A DNA stretch of 64,000 bases from Lepus europaeus (GCF_033115175.1 NC_084839.1:35449501-35513500), one strand, 5' to 3'; shown: positions 11,812-24,985, numbered from the stretch's first letter. A program made the numbers and translations. The notes: a model not told the origin generated them from the sequence alone.

Positions 11812-12503
11812 CACAAATAAAAATGTTTAAACAACAAGAAATAAAAATGAACTCTGCCCACCAAATTACTTGGTCAAATTCACCATTATAAAGCTTCATT
11901 TTTCCCCCTGTAGAATGGGAACAATAATATCCTATGATGACAAGATGAGAACACATGTGAAACATTTCAAATAGCTGAAGTCAAATTCCATCGTTTGTGT
12001 TGCTGAACTTGTCTCTTCCTTGTTAGTAACTTCACCAGCATTCTCTACCAGCTTCTTCCCCAAAGCTCTTAACAAAGCTTGTTACCTTCAAACAAGAAAC
12101 CAGTAAGTCTTTCACAACCCCGACGCCCCTTCTTGCCTTAGCAGTGTCTCTTTTCCTTTCATTTCCTAGCTCCAAAAATAAATCTAGAAAATAAAGCCAA
12201 GCGACCTTGTTATTCTTACTTTGTACATGCGTTTCCACTTCTACCCTCACACTAAATCTGATCTGACATGTGACCAATGTTCCTTCAGTTATTAAACCTC
12301 ACACTTTTCAGGCACATTATTTGAGTTTCTCAGCTCCTCAGACAATAGATCTCATTCTTTTTGCCTGATTCCTTCCTTCTCTGTCTCCTTTGAGCACTCC
12401 TTTCCCTTTGCTTTCTTCCTATGCACTATTTTCTACTCTACTCTCCCGGTATGGATGCCAGCCTTACTTCAGTCTTATTCTAATCATTTTCAGTAGCTGT
12501 TCT
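11812..12503. other. no recognisable gene or repeat
   Basis: Pyrimidine-rich toward the right; nothing assigned. Confidence 0.4.
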
Positions 12504-12512
12504 CATCTCCTT

Positions 12513-12844
12513 CCCCCCCCCCCCCCCCCACAGGCAGAGTGGATAGTGAGAGAGAGAGACAGAGAGAAAGGTCTTCCTTTTTGCTGTTGGTTCACCCTCC
12601 AATGGCCGCTGCGGCCGGCGCATCTCGCTGATCCGAAGGCAGGAGCCAGGTGCTTCTCCTGGTCTCCCATGTGGGTGCAGGGCCCAAGGACTTGGGCCAT
12701 CCTTCACTGCCTTCCTGGGCCATAGCAGAGAGCTGGCCTGGAAGAGGGGCAACCGGGATAGAATCCGGCGCCCCGACCGGGACTAGAACCCAGTGTGCCG
12801 GCGCCGCAAGGCGGAGGATTAGTCTGTTAAGCCACGGCAGCAGC
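12513..12844 (-). mobile_element. C-element SINE type II, antisense, with a poly(C) tail position
   Basis: CATCTCCTT duplications at 12,504-12,512 and 12,845-12,853 delimit it. The expected T-run is instead 17 C residues (12,513-12,529). Confidence 0.95.
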
Positions 12845-12851
12845 CATCTCC

Positions 12852-13201
12852 TTTTTTTTTTATTTTTTTTTTATTTTTGACAGGCAGAGTGGACAGTAGA
12901 GAGAGACAGAGAGAAAGGTCCTCCCTTTGCCGTTGGTTCACCCTCCAATGGCCGCCGCGGTAGGCGCGCTGCGGCCGGCGCACTGCGCTGTTCCGATGGC
13001 AGGAGCCAGGTGCTTCTCCTGGTCCCATGGGGTGCAGGGCCCAAGCACTTGGGCCATCCTCCACTGCACTCCCTGGCCACAGCAGAGAGCTGGCCTGGAA
13101 GAGGGGCAACCGGGACAGGATCGGTGCCCCGACCGGGACTAGAACCCGGTGTGCCGGCGCCCCAAGGTGGAGGATTAGCCTACTGAGCCACGGCAACGGC
13201 C
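12852..13201 (-). mobile_element. C-element SINE type II, antisense
   Basis: Head-to-tail with the previous copy, apparently inserted in or beside its target duplication; long T-rich tail. Confidence 0.95.
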
Positions 13202-13203
13202 CA

Positions 13204-13565
13204 TCTTTTTTTTTTAAACATCTTCAATGAGGTACAATTGTCATAAACTGCACATATCTAAACAATCTAATAAACGGAAACTCCAAACCCATTGGCATTA
13301 GATAAGGGAACATAAAGCCCTCCACCCCACCCAAAAAACCCCACTGATTTGCATTAATTTGCATTTTCTATAATTTTACATATATAAAAATCATATGGTA
13401 AAATTGTTTCTTCAATCACTTATTGAAGGGCATTTGGGTTGTTCTCAGCTTTTGGCTGAACAGAGCTGCCATGAACATCCATGTCTAAGTCTTTGTATAG
13501 ATATAGGTTTCACCTATATCATGGCTTTACTTACCTACCTGGAAGTTTCCAATCTGCTTCCTTAG
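13204..13565 (-). mobile_element. L1M 3' fragment, antisense
   Basis: Antisense L1 signatures: CAATGAGGTACAATTGTCAT, TTTGCATTTTCTATAATTTT, GGGCATTTGGGTTGTTCTC and CTGCCATGAACATCCATG. Cut on the right by a SINE. Confidence 0.85.
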
Positions 13566-13581
13566 ATAATAACAACCACTT

Positions 13582-13962
13582 GGGGGCCGGCGCTGTGGGG
13601 TAACAGGTTAACGCCCTGGCTTGAAGCGCCAGCATCCCATATGGGCGCCTTAGCTTAAAATAAAGGGTTTCATGGTGCCAGCATCCCATATGGGCACCAG
13701 TTGTGTCTGGCTGCTCCACTTCTGATCCAGCTCTCTGCTATGGCATGGCAAAGCAGAAGATGGCCCAAATCCTTGGGCCCCTGCACCTGCATAGGAGACC
13801 CAGAAGAAGCTCCTGGCTCCTGGCTTTGGATCAGCGCAGCTCCGGCCGTTGCGGCCAACTGGGGAGTGAACCATCGGATGGAAGACCTCTAACTCTCTCT
13901 GCCTCTCCTCTCTCTACGTAACTCTTTCAAATAAAAGTAAGTAAATCTTAAAAAAAAAAAAC
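13582..13962 (+). mobile_element. chimeric C-element SINE type I
   Basis: A normal head (13,582-13,647) is followed by CCTTAGCTTAAAATAAAG and then a second head segment starting at GGTTTCATGGTGCCAGCATC. Segment 13,648-13,743 matches 7,734-7,829 with about two differences, including non-SINE flank and a shared GTTGTGTCTGG deletion variant. After 13,743 the bodies differ. Confidence 0.93.
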
Positions 13963-13989
13963 AATTGGTAGTTGGAGATTAACACACTC

Positions 13990-14765
13990 AAGACTCATGA
14001 TGCACTCTCTCTATCCCAGGGCTTCTCCTACATTTTCCATCTTGGCTAAAAGTACTCAAACTAAAAATGAAACTCTTCATGCCCCTTTAACAGACATCCC
14101 TAATCACTTAAGTTGCCACACTATCAATTCAGCCTTTAAATACTTCTCAAAACAAAACAAACAAACAAAAAAAACACCAACATTCCCACATTTCCATCCT
14201 AGTTCAAATGTTTCTTAATCCAAATGCGTATCTTCTCTTGGCTGGACTGTTAAACCAACTTTCTAACTTTTCTCCACACTTCATGTCTCATTCTTCTCCA
14301 ACCTATTTATCATTATAAAGTGAAAACAAGGGGCTGGTGTTATGGCATACCAGGTAAAGCACCTGCGAAGCCAGAGTCCTATATGGCACCAGTTTGAGTC
14401 TTGGCTTCTCCACTTCTGATCCTGCTCCCTAAAAATGTGCCTGGGAAAGCAATGGAGGATGGCCCAAGTGTTTGGACCCCTGCACCCATGTGGAAGACCT
14501 GGAAGAAGCTCCTGACTCCTGGCTCCTGGCTTCAGACCAGCCCAATAGAGTGAACCAGTGGATGTCAGATCCATCCATCTCCTTCTCTATAAACCTCTGC
14601 CTTTCAAATAAATAAAAATAAATCTACAAAAAAAAAAAAAAGCCAAGGTGAATTTTCTGAAATTCAGATGGGATGTTACTCCCCTCTTTAAAACTCTTCA
14701 ATGGTATCTATTTCATCAAGACAAAGTTTAAACTCCTTAGCTTAACATTTTAAAAACCTGTCTAC
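13990..14765 (+). mobile_element. L2 3' fragment, sense, split by a SINE
   Basis: Right piece (14,642-14,765): GATGTTACTCCCCTCTTTAA, CTCTTCAATGGTATC and TTTAAACTCCTTAGCTT are standard L2. The left piece is less certain. Confidence 0.6.
14330..14641 (+). mobile_element. C-element SINE type I with short body deletion
   Basis: The segment before AGTGAACCAGTGG is shortened; inserted in L2. Confidence 0.92.
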
Positions 14766-15047
14766 GGGGAAAATTTTAGACTGTTGGTTAAGATAACTAT
14801 TAGGACACCTAAGTCAAATACCAGAATACCCAGGTTCCATACTCTACATCTCCTGACTCTAGCTTCCTGCTTATGCAGACCCTAGGAGGCAGCAGCGTTG
14901 ACACAAGTGATTGGATTCTTGCCACCACATGGGATATCTGGATACTGTCCCCAGCCCCAAGTCCTGGAGTTTTTGCAGGCATTTGGGGAGTATCCAAGAG
15001 ATCGATCCTCACCGTTTTGCTCTCTCTCAAATAAATTTTTAAAAAGA
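14766..15047 (+). mobile_element. C-element SINE, old divergent subgroup
   Basis: GACTGTTGGTTAAGATAAC head and TCAAATAAATTTTTAAAAAG tail. Confidence 0.8.
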
Positions 15048-15734
15048 ACAGCCTATAAGCCAGTTTTCTCTCCAGACTCACCCCCTGCCATTTTGTCTTA
15101 GTCTTTTCTGATTGCGTCATTAACCATTTCATCCTTAGTGCCAAGGAGAATACCTGGTCTGTAGCAGGCATGATCTATTTGTGTAATAGCTAATACAGGC
15201 CTTAGAATGATGCAGTGAGACATTCAGCGCACATTCAGGAAAAGTAGCAGTCCAGCCTGCCTAAAGCACAAAGAACATGAAAGAGGATGGTCGGCAAGTC
15301 AGTCAGAAAATCAGGATGAAGTCAGATCACTGATCACTATCAATTCCATGCTTAAAAACAACAACAACCAAACAAACAAAAAAACCCTGCACTTCATGCC
15401 CCACTGACCTCAAAAGACGTCAAAGGTTCTGAATAAGAATGTGACATGTTTAGAAGTGTACCACTCCCTTCCCGAAATTCGGAACAGATAAAGGTGAGGT
15501 GGAGCCATGAGGCAGTGAAGAGGTCAGTGCACTAGGTTGGGAAAGTGGACTCCCCGTAGCTGGAGGCAGGAATAGAAGTCAAGGGAGAATGGACAAGTTG
15601 CGTACAGGCTCTGCCTGGGTGTGGGCAGCCATGCAAACAGACAAGTTGGAGATTACTCCAAAGTTCTGAACATGTCAAATAAAATGAAGCCATAAACAAA
15701 GCAAATTTTTAAAATGGCATGGGAAGGGGCAATG
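15048..15734. other. no recognisable gene; possible old repeat
   Basis: AAGAATGTGACATG and the purine-rich sequence after it resemble an ancient interspersed repeat that I cannot name. Confidence 0.35.
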
Positions 15735-15913
15735 ATTTTATTTTGGATATTCTTTCACCCATTTATTCTAACTGAATGCCTCATAGTGCACTACAGGTAG
15801 GCTGGATAAATGAGGGTAAGATATGCTTGCTCTCAAGAAGCATCAATCTAGTTTAATGAGGAGAGACAGACACATAATTAGGAACTTAAGATTCACTGTT
15901 AAGAGCTAGCATG

Positions 15914-16492
15914 GGGGGGCAGGCATTCGGCACAGTGGTTAAGATGCTCATACTGGCTCTGGTTCTAGTCCTGGCTGCTCCACTTCCAATCCAGCTCTCT
16001 GCTGTGGCCTGGAATAGCAATGGAAGATGGCCAAAGTCCTTGGGCCCCTGCACCCACAAGGGAGACTCAGAAGAAGCTCCTGGCTCCAGGCTCCTGGCTC
16101 TGGATCGGCGCAGCTTCAGCTGTTGCGGCCATCTAGGGAGTGAACCAGCAAATGGAAGACCTCTCTGTCTCTACCTCTCTCTGTAACTGTCTTTCAAATA
16201 AATAAAATAAATCTTAAAAAAAAAAAAAATGCCCATACTACATATCACAGTGCCTGGTCAAGTCCTGGTTCCTTGGCTTCTGATTCCAGCTTCCTGCTAA
16301 CGCTCTCTCTGGAAGGCAGCAGATGGTAGCTCAAGAACCTGAGTCCTTGCTAACCAACTGGGAGACCCAAAAGGAGTTCCAGGGTCTTGGCTTTGACCTG
16401 GCCCAGCCCTGGCTGTTTGCAAGCATTTGGGGAGTGAACCAGTAGATGGAAGATCTCTCTCCCTGTCCTTCAAATAAAGTGAATATAAATAA
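15914..16492 (+). mobile_element. C-element SINE, old subgroup, host of nested copy
   Basis: Head 15,914-15,955 and remainder 16,230-16,492 belong together; interrupted by a type I copy. Confidence 0.85.
15956..16229 (+). mobile_element. C-element SINE type I, 5'-truncated, nested
   Basis: Begins near GGCTCTGGTTCTAGTCC; ATGCNCATACT repeats on both sides mark the duplication; A-run 16,216-16,229. Confidence 0.9.
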
Positions 16493-16958
16493 TTTTTGAG
16501 CTATGACAGGGTGTTAAACAAAAAACTGATGTCCAAGTTAGTCCTGAGGAGATGAGAAAAGCTGAGGTTTACAGAGCCCTGAAGGATGAGCAGTATTGGG
16601 CCAGGTAACAGAGGGCAGTCCAGGCACCAGGAATAGGAGGTCCAAGGAGCCTCAGGTAACAGACCGCAAGGTGGGCACATATACAAATAAAACAGTCTCA
16701 TAAGTCTGAAGGAAGAGTTCTAACTATGAAGATATCCATAGAAAATGTCCAGCAAGCAGGTGCAAATACAGATGTTGAACTACCAAGAGCACACAGATAT
16801 GAAACATATTTCCAACTTTGTCTTAGGTGGCTTAGACTCACTGCTGGTAGACATTTGGATAAGAATTGGAAGATACATTTATCAGACTGTACACTTCTAC
16901 CTCCTCCCATCATTTCTATTCCAAGGGCAACTCTGTTAGAGTCAAAAGCCCCTTTGTG

Positions 16959-17240
16959 TGGAGGTGGGCGTTTGGCCTAGCTGCTAAGCCACAGAGTTTG
17001 GGTTCAATATCAGGCCCTGGCTTCTGATTCCAGCTTTTGCTAATATGGACTCCAAGAGGCAGCTGTGATGGCTCAGGTAATCGGGTTCCTGTCACCCACA
17101 TGGGAAACCTGGAGCTCCCAACTCCCAGCTTCAGTCCTCGCCATCATGAGCACTGGGGGAGTGAGCCAGCAGAGGAGAGGAAGGTGTTCTCTGTCACTCT
17201 CCCTTCTCTCCCCGCTGCCCAAACTTTCAAGTCAATAAAC
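16959..17240 (+). mobile_element. C-element SINE, old divergent subgroup
   Basis: GGGCGTTTGGCCTAGCTGCT head. Last SINE before the SOS1 promoter block. Confidence 0.82.
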
Positions 17241-19138
<1,898 letters not shown>

Positions 19139-19232
19139 CTAGCCCCGGAGAGGCGGCTGCGGGACGAGGCCCGCGCGCGGCCACCCACCCGACACCGGCA
19201 CCAGCCGCGGAGAGCGAACACGGCCCGGAGGT

Positions 19233-19250
19233 GGCGGCGGCGGCGGCGGC
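19233..19250. repeat. (CGG)n tract in SOS1 promoter/leader
   Basis: Six GGC triplets about 245 bp upstream of the SOS1 ATG; same orientation as the nearer tract. Confidence 0.9.
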
Positions 19251-19574
19251 ATCCCGGCCGCACCACCGCCCCGGGGCCAGGCCCCCCGCCCCTCCCCGGC
19301 CCGCCGGCGCCGCCCCGAGCTGCCCTCCGCCGCGCCCGCCGCCCGCCCGCTGCCGGGGCTCCGCTCCGCTGCGGGCCCGGCCTGCCCGGCCGAGGAGCCG
19401 GCGGCAGGGGGAGGGCGTGTGGAGGGGCGCTCCTGCCGCGGCGCGCGCTCGCCCAGCGAGGACTTCGACACGCTGGAGTCCTAGAGCGGGAGGGAGCTGG
19501 GGGCCGGGGTCTCCCGGGGGCGGGGAAGGGCCCGAAGTCGCCGCTGGGGTTCCGGCCGCCGGGTTGCGCCGCGG

Positions 19575-19595
19575 CCGCCGCCGCCGCCGCCGCCG
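19575..19595. repeat. (CCG)n tract in SOS1 promoter
   Basis: Seven CCG triplets on the plus strand, so (CGG)7 on the SOS1 strand: the opposite orientation to the two tracts nearer the ATG. Confidence 0.9.
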
Positions 19596-20424
19596 GTGCA
19601 GCGCTGGAGCTTCCTGGTAGCGAACTGAACCTGCGCGCTACTGAGCATGCGCCGCCGGGCTGGGCCGGTTCCCTCCGGGTTTTCCGGCTCCCGGTGAAGG
19701 AGGGAGGGCGAGAGGGAGGGCGCCGGGCCCGGCTGTGGCTGCGCTCCCGGGGGCTGCAGGGGAGGGGCGGTGGGGCCCGAGAAGTCGAACCCTGGCCGAG
19801 TGGGGCCTGCGGGTGGGGGTGGGGGGCGAGCTGTGCTGAGACGGCCCCCATTGTGTGGCCGCAGCGCGAGGGATCCCACCCCTCTCCTGGAGTCCCCGGG
19901 CCTTGGTTTCGGAAAGGGGTGTGTGTGTGTGTCTGGGTCTGTGTGTGTACTTTGTTCCCGACCACGAGGATAAGGGCTGCTCGGAGCGTGCAACGTATAG
20001 TAAACAGACTGCACAAAGACAGGTTTCCCTCTGCTCAGTGTTTGTCAGGTGGCAGAAGCGACTGCGATGTTTCCAGCCGGCCTTTCCACAGCCAGCGTAG
20101 AATGGGTGTTCAGGTTCAGTCTGCGCAAACCCACACCAGACAACGAACTCCAGTCAGTGCCTACCTGCTCTGGAAAGTGGGACATCATATGCGGTTCCCA
20201 GATTCCAGAGAACTTCACTCGGTCTATCCTGTTCTGTGTTTTGTATCTTCCCCGGCATTTTGGTTAGATCATGAACGCCTGCAAGGCAGATCTTTTTCTC
20301 CAGGGGATGCTTGTGGAATGCTAAAGGTGTCCCTCGGTTCCAGGGTTGCAGATGTTGGTTTCCAATACCACTGTTGGGTAGACACCTCGTGTTTTCATTA
20401 AACACTAAAGTATCATCTCCCTGA

Positions 20425-20520
20425 GCCCTCACAGCAATCCTGTCTTCATTTCACAGACAGGACAGTGCAGAGGACTAGCCTGGGTTGAGCTGGCGTCTGT
20501 GTCCTGCTGGTCCACGGAAT
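20425..20520 (-). mobile_element. MIR fragment, antisense
   Basis: GCCCTCACAGCAATCCTGTC and CATTTCACAGACAGGACAG. Confidence 0.5.
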
Positions 20521-20814
20521 AGCCAGGATCCCAAAGCTGAGAAATGTTTAAGCGGTGCGTCTTAATCTTTACAGGACTTCTCTGAGCATCTGAACCAAGT
20601 CTTGGGCTTTTTCCTTTTAAAAATGGGCATGCCTGATTTACACTTTCAGAAGTGTCCACGGTGACATTTTGAAACCTGGATGAGGAGAACCTACACTGTT
20701 TGGAGATGAGTTGGGGGCGTCCCAGTGGAGAACCTGTCAGTCCTCTTCCACCACCTACAGGGCTGTGATAGGTGAAAAGGCTTTGTGTGGTTCTAAAGGA
20801 GTGAGCCTACACCT

Positions 20815-21190
20815 GTGGTCTGCTGCCAACTATTCCTTGGTTCTTCGTTGCTCTTAGAATACATTTCAAACTTCTCATGGTATCCCACAAAGCCGTGCAC
20901 CCGGCCATTTATAGTCCCTGCGTTTTCCCACCACTCTCCGAGCACATTAGTCTCCTGCCTTTTCCTAGAAAACCCCATCCTCTTTCCTACTCCAAAGATT
21001 TTGCTCATTTCTAGGTCTCAGTCCCAACTCTTGGCTGGTTTTAAACGTCAGCACCGCAAGCCCTGGCTAATTCCACGCCTCAATTTTGCTTGTTGGTCTC
21101 CCCCAAAACTCCAGGAGCTCATCCATCTTGCGAATCTTGCTCCTGGTTGTATCCTCAGGACCTACAGCGCCTGCACATGATAGGTGCAAA
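20815..21190 (+). mobile_element. L2 3' end, sense
   Basis: TAGAATACATTTCAAACTTC, ATGGTATCCCACAAAGCCGT, and the terminal GTATCCTCAGGACCTACAGC before ATAGGTGC and an A-run. Confidence 0.75.
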
Positions 21191-21639
21191 AAAAAAAAAA
21201 AATTTTTTTTAAGGAATATAGAAAAGTTGCATGGAGAAAACCACTAAGACGACATAAAGTTGTCCCAGCCCTTCGGGGGCTGTGCGAGGAAAAACCCCAT
21301 ACTCAACTCGCTGAGGATGCCGGGGAGGGGTAAGTGGTTGCAGTGAGCTCCGATTTGGCTCCTGAGGAAATCAAGCCCTAGGAAACATGGATTCCAGTCA
21401 GCGGGACAAGCTGAGAGGCCGGAGCAGGTTTTCACTAGGGTGCAAGTCTCGGCCACAGCCAGAGCAAGCAGCTGGAAGGAGGCTGCAGGGGAGACACTGG
21501 GTCGCTTCCCCGAGGAGTAACCTCGCGTGTCGGAGCTGGCACAGCTAAGGCCCAGGAGCACTCGAGCCCCTACGCGCTGTTTGCCTGTAGCTCTTGGGAT
21601 GCTGCAAAAGGCCTCTTGGACAGGCAGCAAGAGAAGACA

Positions 21640-21990
21640 GGCGTGCCCAACTCAGAAGCGTGAGCGCGTACACGCTAAGCGCCCGAGGGCCTCTCAGTGG
21701 TAACGGCCGAACGGGACCCGCCGCGGCGCAGGCGCAGAGACTTCTTTTCCCGCCCCTCCTCAGCCGTAACGAGCCTCACGCCGGAGCGGACGTGACGCAC
21801 GGCGGCGCGTCCAGACTTAGTAGCGGACGCCAGAGGCGGGGCGTGTCCAGGAGAGCTAGCCGAGTGCCGAGCGCGTCGGAGCGTCAGAACCGGGGCGGCT
21901 GGGCGAGGAGCGGAAAGGGCTCCATGGTGTGCCCCCTGCAGGTGGAAGACCTGCACTGGGCGCTTTCCCCCGCGCCGTCGGGTGGAGCGC
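21640..21990. promoter_or_regulatory. second CpG-rich, promoter-like segment
   Basis: About 350 bp of dense CpG lies 2.7 kb upstream of the SOS1 ATG, separated from the SOS1 island by ordinary DNA and an L2. Promoter-type motifs are packed together: an NRF1-like GCGCAGGCGCA (21,726-21,736), TTTTCCCGCCCCT (E2F/SP-like, 21,745-21,757), a CRE/ATF-like GACGTGACGCA (21,789-21,799) and GGCGGGGCGTG (21,836-21,846). A plus-strand ATG in good context (about 21,924) is followed 18 nt later by CAG|GTGGAA, a possible donor. I recognise no protein. It could start a divergent non-coding transcript, be an alternative SOS1 promoter, or be an enhancer-type island. Confidence 0.55.
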
Positions 21991-22039
21991 AGCCTCGCGC
22001 GCTCCTGCCTGGCTGTAGCCGCAGTTATCTTCCTGAACT

Positions 22040-22430
22040 TCGGATCCAGCTGCTTAACTCCTCTGTTCTAGCGCTTCCATTGACGTCCCGGGATAAAGTC
22101 CAAAGTCCTCGACCTAGTTCTCCTGGTGGCCTTGCACAATCGGACCGCTACTTTATCTCCCCAGCTGTATCCCACTCAAAGCGAACAAGCCCACCTCCGC
22201 TTCCGTGTGCCCGGAATGGCCCGAACCCTTTTTCTTTCTGGCGTCCCACCTGCCACAGCACCACCCCAGCAACCTGAGACACGCTGGCCGTGGGACTCGC
22301 CTAACTGCGCGCCCCCTGCTCAAATGCCACCTCCTCGCCATTGTCTCCGAACAGGCGACACTTGGAACCGTCAGCACGTCCACCTTTCCTTCTTTTCCTC
22401 GCAATCCTTCCTCCAAATCCTCTAGAAGAA
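22040..22430 (+). mobile_element. L2 3' fragment, sense
   Basis: GATAAAGTCCAAAGTCCTCG, GTGGCCTTGCACAATCGGAC and TGCTCAAATGCCACCTCCTC match L2. This explains the apparent coding frame running right from the CpG-rich segment. Confidence 0.75.
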
Positions 22431-22724
22431 ATAGTGGCCGAGATCACTATGTGCCAACTGCTTTCTCACCTTTAGCTGATACTTGGAGTCATTGGGCTGC
22501 CCCCTCCCGCTGCAAGAGACGACCAAAGGTTCTAAACATATAGGGCTGTTCTTTGCATTTCTTTGTCAGGGCCTCTCCGGGATTCAACATTTTAGCAAAA
22601 GTCTTCTCCGTTGATTCAAGTTATAATAGCTCTTTAAACTGCACCCAAATCCAAAGTAACTTTAATGACATTCTCAATAGGGCTTGCCATGAAATGTGAT
22701 AAAGTGACTCTAAAATGTGTATGC

Positions 22725-22980
22725 GGGAACCGACATTTAGCCTGGCAGTTAAGACCCCACCGTGTCCCACAGCTGAGTCCCTGGGTTTGATTCCTGGCTC
22801 TGGGTGGCCAAGGCAGACCCTGGGAGACAGCAGTGATGCTCAGCTGATTGGGTTTCTGCTACCACTGTGGGAGACTGAAACGTATTCCCTGCTCCCAACT
22901 TTTTGGCTGGGGCACTGGCATTTGGGGAATGTTCTCTCTGTGTGTCTCTCTCTCTGTCTCTCAAATTAAAAAAAAATTTA
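22725..22980 (+). mobile_element. C-element SINE, old divergent subgroup
   Basis: CGACATTTAGCCTGGCAGTT head; first SINE to the right of the promoter block. Confidence 0.85.
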
Positions 22981-23338
22981 GTTAAATGTATGTGAAAACA
23001 AATTTCCCTTAAAACAACAAGGTAACAGAATTTTATTTACCAGATATGAATACTAATTGCACTGCAAGAGTAATTAAAACAACGTGTTGTCAGCACAGGA
23101 ACAGACAAACCAGTGGATCAATAAAGGGCCAAATATATAAAAACCTGATTTATGACACGGCAAACATTGCAGATGAGTGAGGAAATGATACACTGTTCAA
23201 TAAATGAAACGTGGATAATTGACAAATACATATTTAAAAAATGAAATCACATCTCTGCTTCACAAAACAATCCCATTAGATTAGAGGGTTAAATTCAAAA
23301 ATCAAACATATAAGACTTTGAAAGGAAAATAAATATCT

Positions 23339-23640
23339 GGGGCCAGTGCTGTGGCACAGTGTCACAGCCTATAGCGCCAGCATCTCATATGGGCGCCCAT
23401 TCGAGGACGCTCCTGATCCAGCTCCCTGCTAAAGTGCCTGAAAAAGTAGCAGAGGATGGCCCAAGTACTTGGGCCCCTACATCCACATGGGAGGCCCAGA
23501 TGGAGCTCCTGGCTCCTGGCTTCAGCCTGCCCCAGCCCTGGCCATTACAGCCATTTAGGGGGTGAACCAGCAAATGAAAGATCACTCCTTCTCTCTCTCT
23601 GTAACTCTGCTTTCAAATAAATAAATAAATCTAAAAATAA
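23339..23640 (+). mobile_element. C-element SINE type I
   Basis: AAAATAAATA-rich flanks on both sides; inserted in sense L1. Confidence 0.93.
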
Positions 23641-23777
23641 ATAACATCTTTATGAGCTCAAAGTAGGAAAGAATTTATAAAATACAGACCTCCCAAAAAA
23701 ATAAACCCGGAAGCCATAACAGAAACCATTGATAAATTTCACTTCTTAATTTTATTTTTAAGGCTTATTTATTTATC

Positions 23778-23835
23778 TTTTTTAAATGATTTATTTATTT
23801 ATTTGAAAGTCAGAGTTACACAGAGAGAGAAGGAT

Positions 23836-23883
<48 letters not shown>

Positions 23884-24148
23884 CTTCCATCCTCTGGTTC
23901 ACTCCCCATTTCCCCATCTGGCTGCAACGGCCGGAGCTATGCCAACCTGAAGCCAGGAGCCAGGAGCTTCTTCCAGGTTTCCCACACAGGTGAAGGGTCC
24001 CAAAGGATTGGGCCATCTTCTACTACTTTCCCAGGCCATAACAGAGAGCTGGATCAGAAGTGGAGCAGCTGGGACTTGAACTGGCACCCACATGGGATGC
24101 TGGCACTGCAGGCGGCAGCTTTACCTGCTAAGCCACAGCACTGACCCC
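23778..24148 (-). mobile_element. C-element SINE type I, antisense
   Basis: Its pyrimidine tract is expanded to about 20 GA units (23,840-23,881) on the plus strand. Confidence 0.95.
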
Positions 24149-24464
24149 AAGATTTATTTATTTATTTGGAAGAGTTACACAGAGAGAGAAGAGATAGAGA
24201 GAGCATCTGTCTATCCACTGGTCCACTCCCCAGGTGGCCACAATAGCCAGGGCTGGGGCAAGCTGAAGCCAGGAGCCAAAAGCTTCATCTGGGTCTCAAA
24301 TAGGTAGCAGGGGCCTAAACACTTTGGCCGTCTTCCACTGCTTTCCTAGGCCTTTAGCAGGGAGAGGAATTGGAAGTGAAATAGTTGGTACTCAAACAGG
24401 TGCCCATATAGGATGCTGGCATCTCAGACAGTGGCTGTACCAGCTACCCTCCAATCCTGGCCCC
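24149..24464 (-). mobile_element. C-element SINE type I, antisense
   Basis: Head-to-tail with the previous copy; the L1 resumes with GATAAATTTGACTTCC. Confidence 0.93.
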
Positions 24465-24715
24465 GATAAATTTGACTTCCTGGAAATTAAGGATTTCTGT
24501 AAACGGCAATACACCATAAAGAAAGTGAAAGGACAAGATATAAATAAGCTAGGAGAAAGTCGTTGCAACTCATACAACCAAGAAACAAATTAGTTTCCAG
24601 AATAGTTTACCATGAGGAAATGATCATTAGGTGGTCATCTTGTTAGCCATTAGGAACATACTATTTAAAGCCACAATGAAATACTACTTTGTGCTCATTG
24701 ATCTGACAAAAAAAA

Positions 24716-24985
24716 TTTAAATTCACTTTATGAGTTTATGTATTTGAAAGGAATAGAGACAGAGCCAGGCAGAGAGCTCTCTCGTCCACTGGTTCCTCCT
24801 CCTAAATGTCTGCAACAGTCGGGGTTAGTCCAGGCCACAGCTAGGAGCTGGGGACCCAATCCACATCTCCCCCACCTGTAGCAGGAACCCAGTAACTTTC
24901 CTTCACTGCTATCTCCCAGGGTCTGCATTAGCAGGAAGTTGGAGTCGGGAGAAGAGCTGGATGTGAAACCCAGTTATTGTGATAT
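24716..24985 (-). mobile_element. C-element SINE, old, antisense
   Basis: TATGTATTTGAAAGGAATAG start and GGAGCTGGGGACCCAATCC body. Confidence 0.78.

Larger units (their letters stand above)
15735..16690 (-). mobile_element. L2 3' fragment, antisense, split by nested SINEs
   Basis: Left: CATTTATTCTAACTGAATGC and GCTCTCAAGAAGCATCAATC with GAGAGACAGACACATAATTA. Right: CCTGAGGAGATGAGAAAAGC. Together antisense L2. Confidence 0.55.
22985..24715 (+). mobile_element. L1 ORF2 fragment, sense, split by three SINEs
   Basis: Pieces 22,985-23,338, 23,641-23,777 and 24,465-24,715 read as L1 ORF2, for example ATCAATAAAGGGCCAAATAT, TGAAAGGAAAATAAATATCT and CACAATGAAATACTACTTTG. GATAAATTTNACTTCNT recurs on either side of the 23,778-24,464 SINE pair, consistent with a target duplication. 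Confidence 0.75.

Noticed and set aside
19694..20401. 235-codon plus-strand frame right of the SOS1 island
   Set aside because: Starts in GC-rich leader-like DNA, crosses a (GT)n and unique sequence; no recognisable family. A divergent transcript is possible, a protein is not supported.
21594..22277. 227-codon plus-strand frame through the second CpG segment
   Set aside because: The right half is an L2 fragment and the left half GC-rich promoter-like DNA; no coherent protein.
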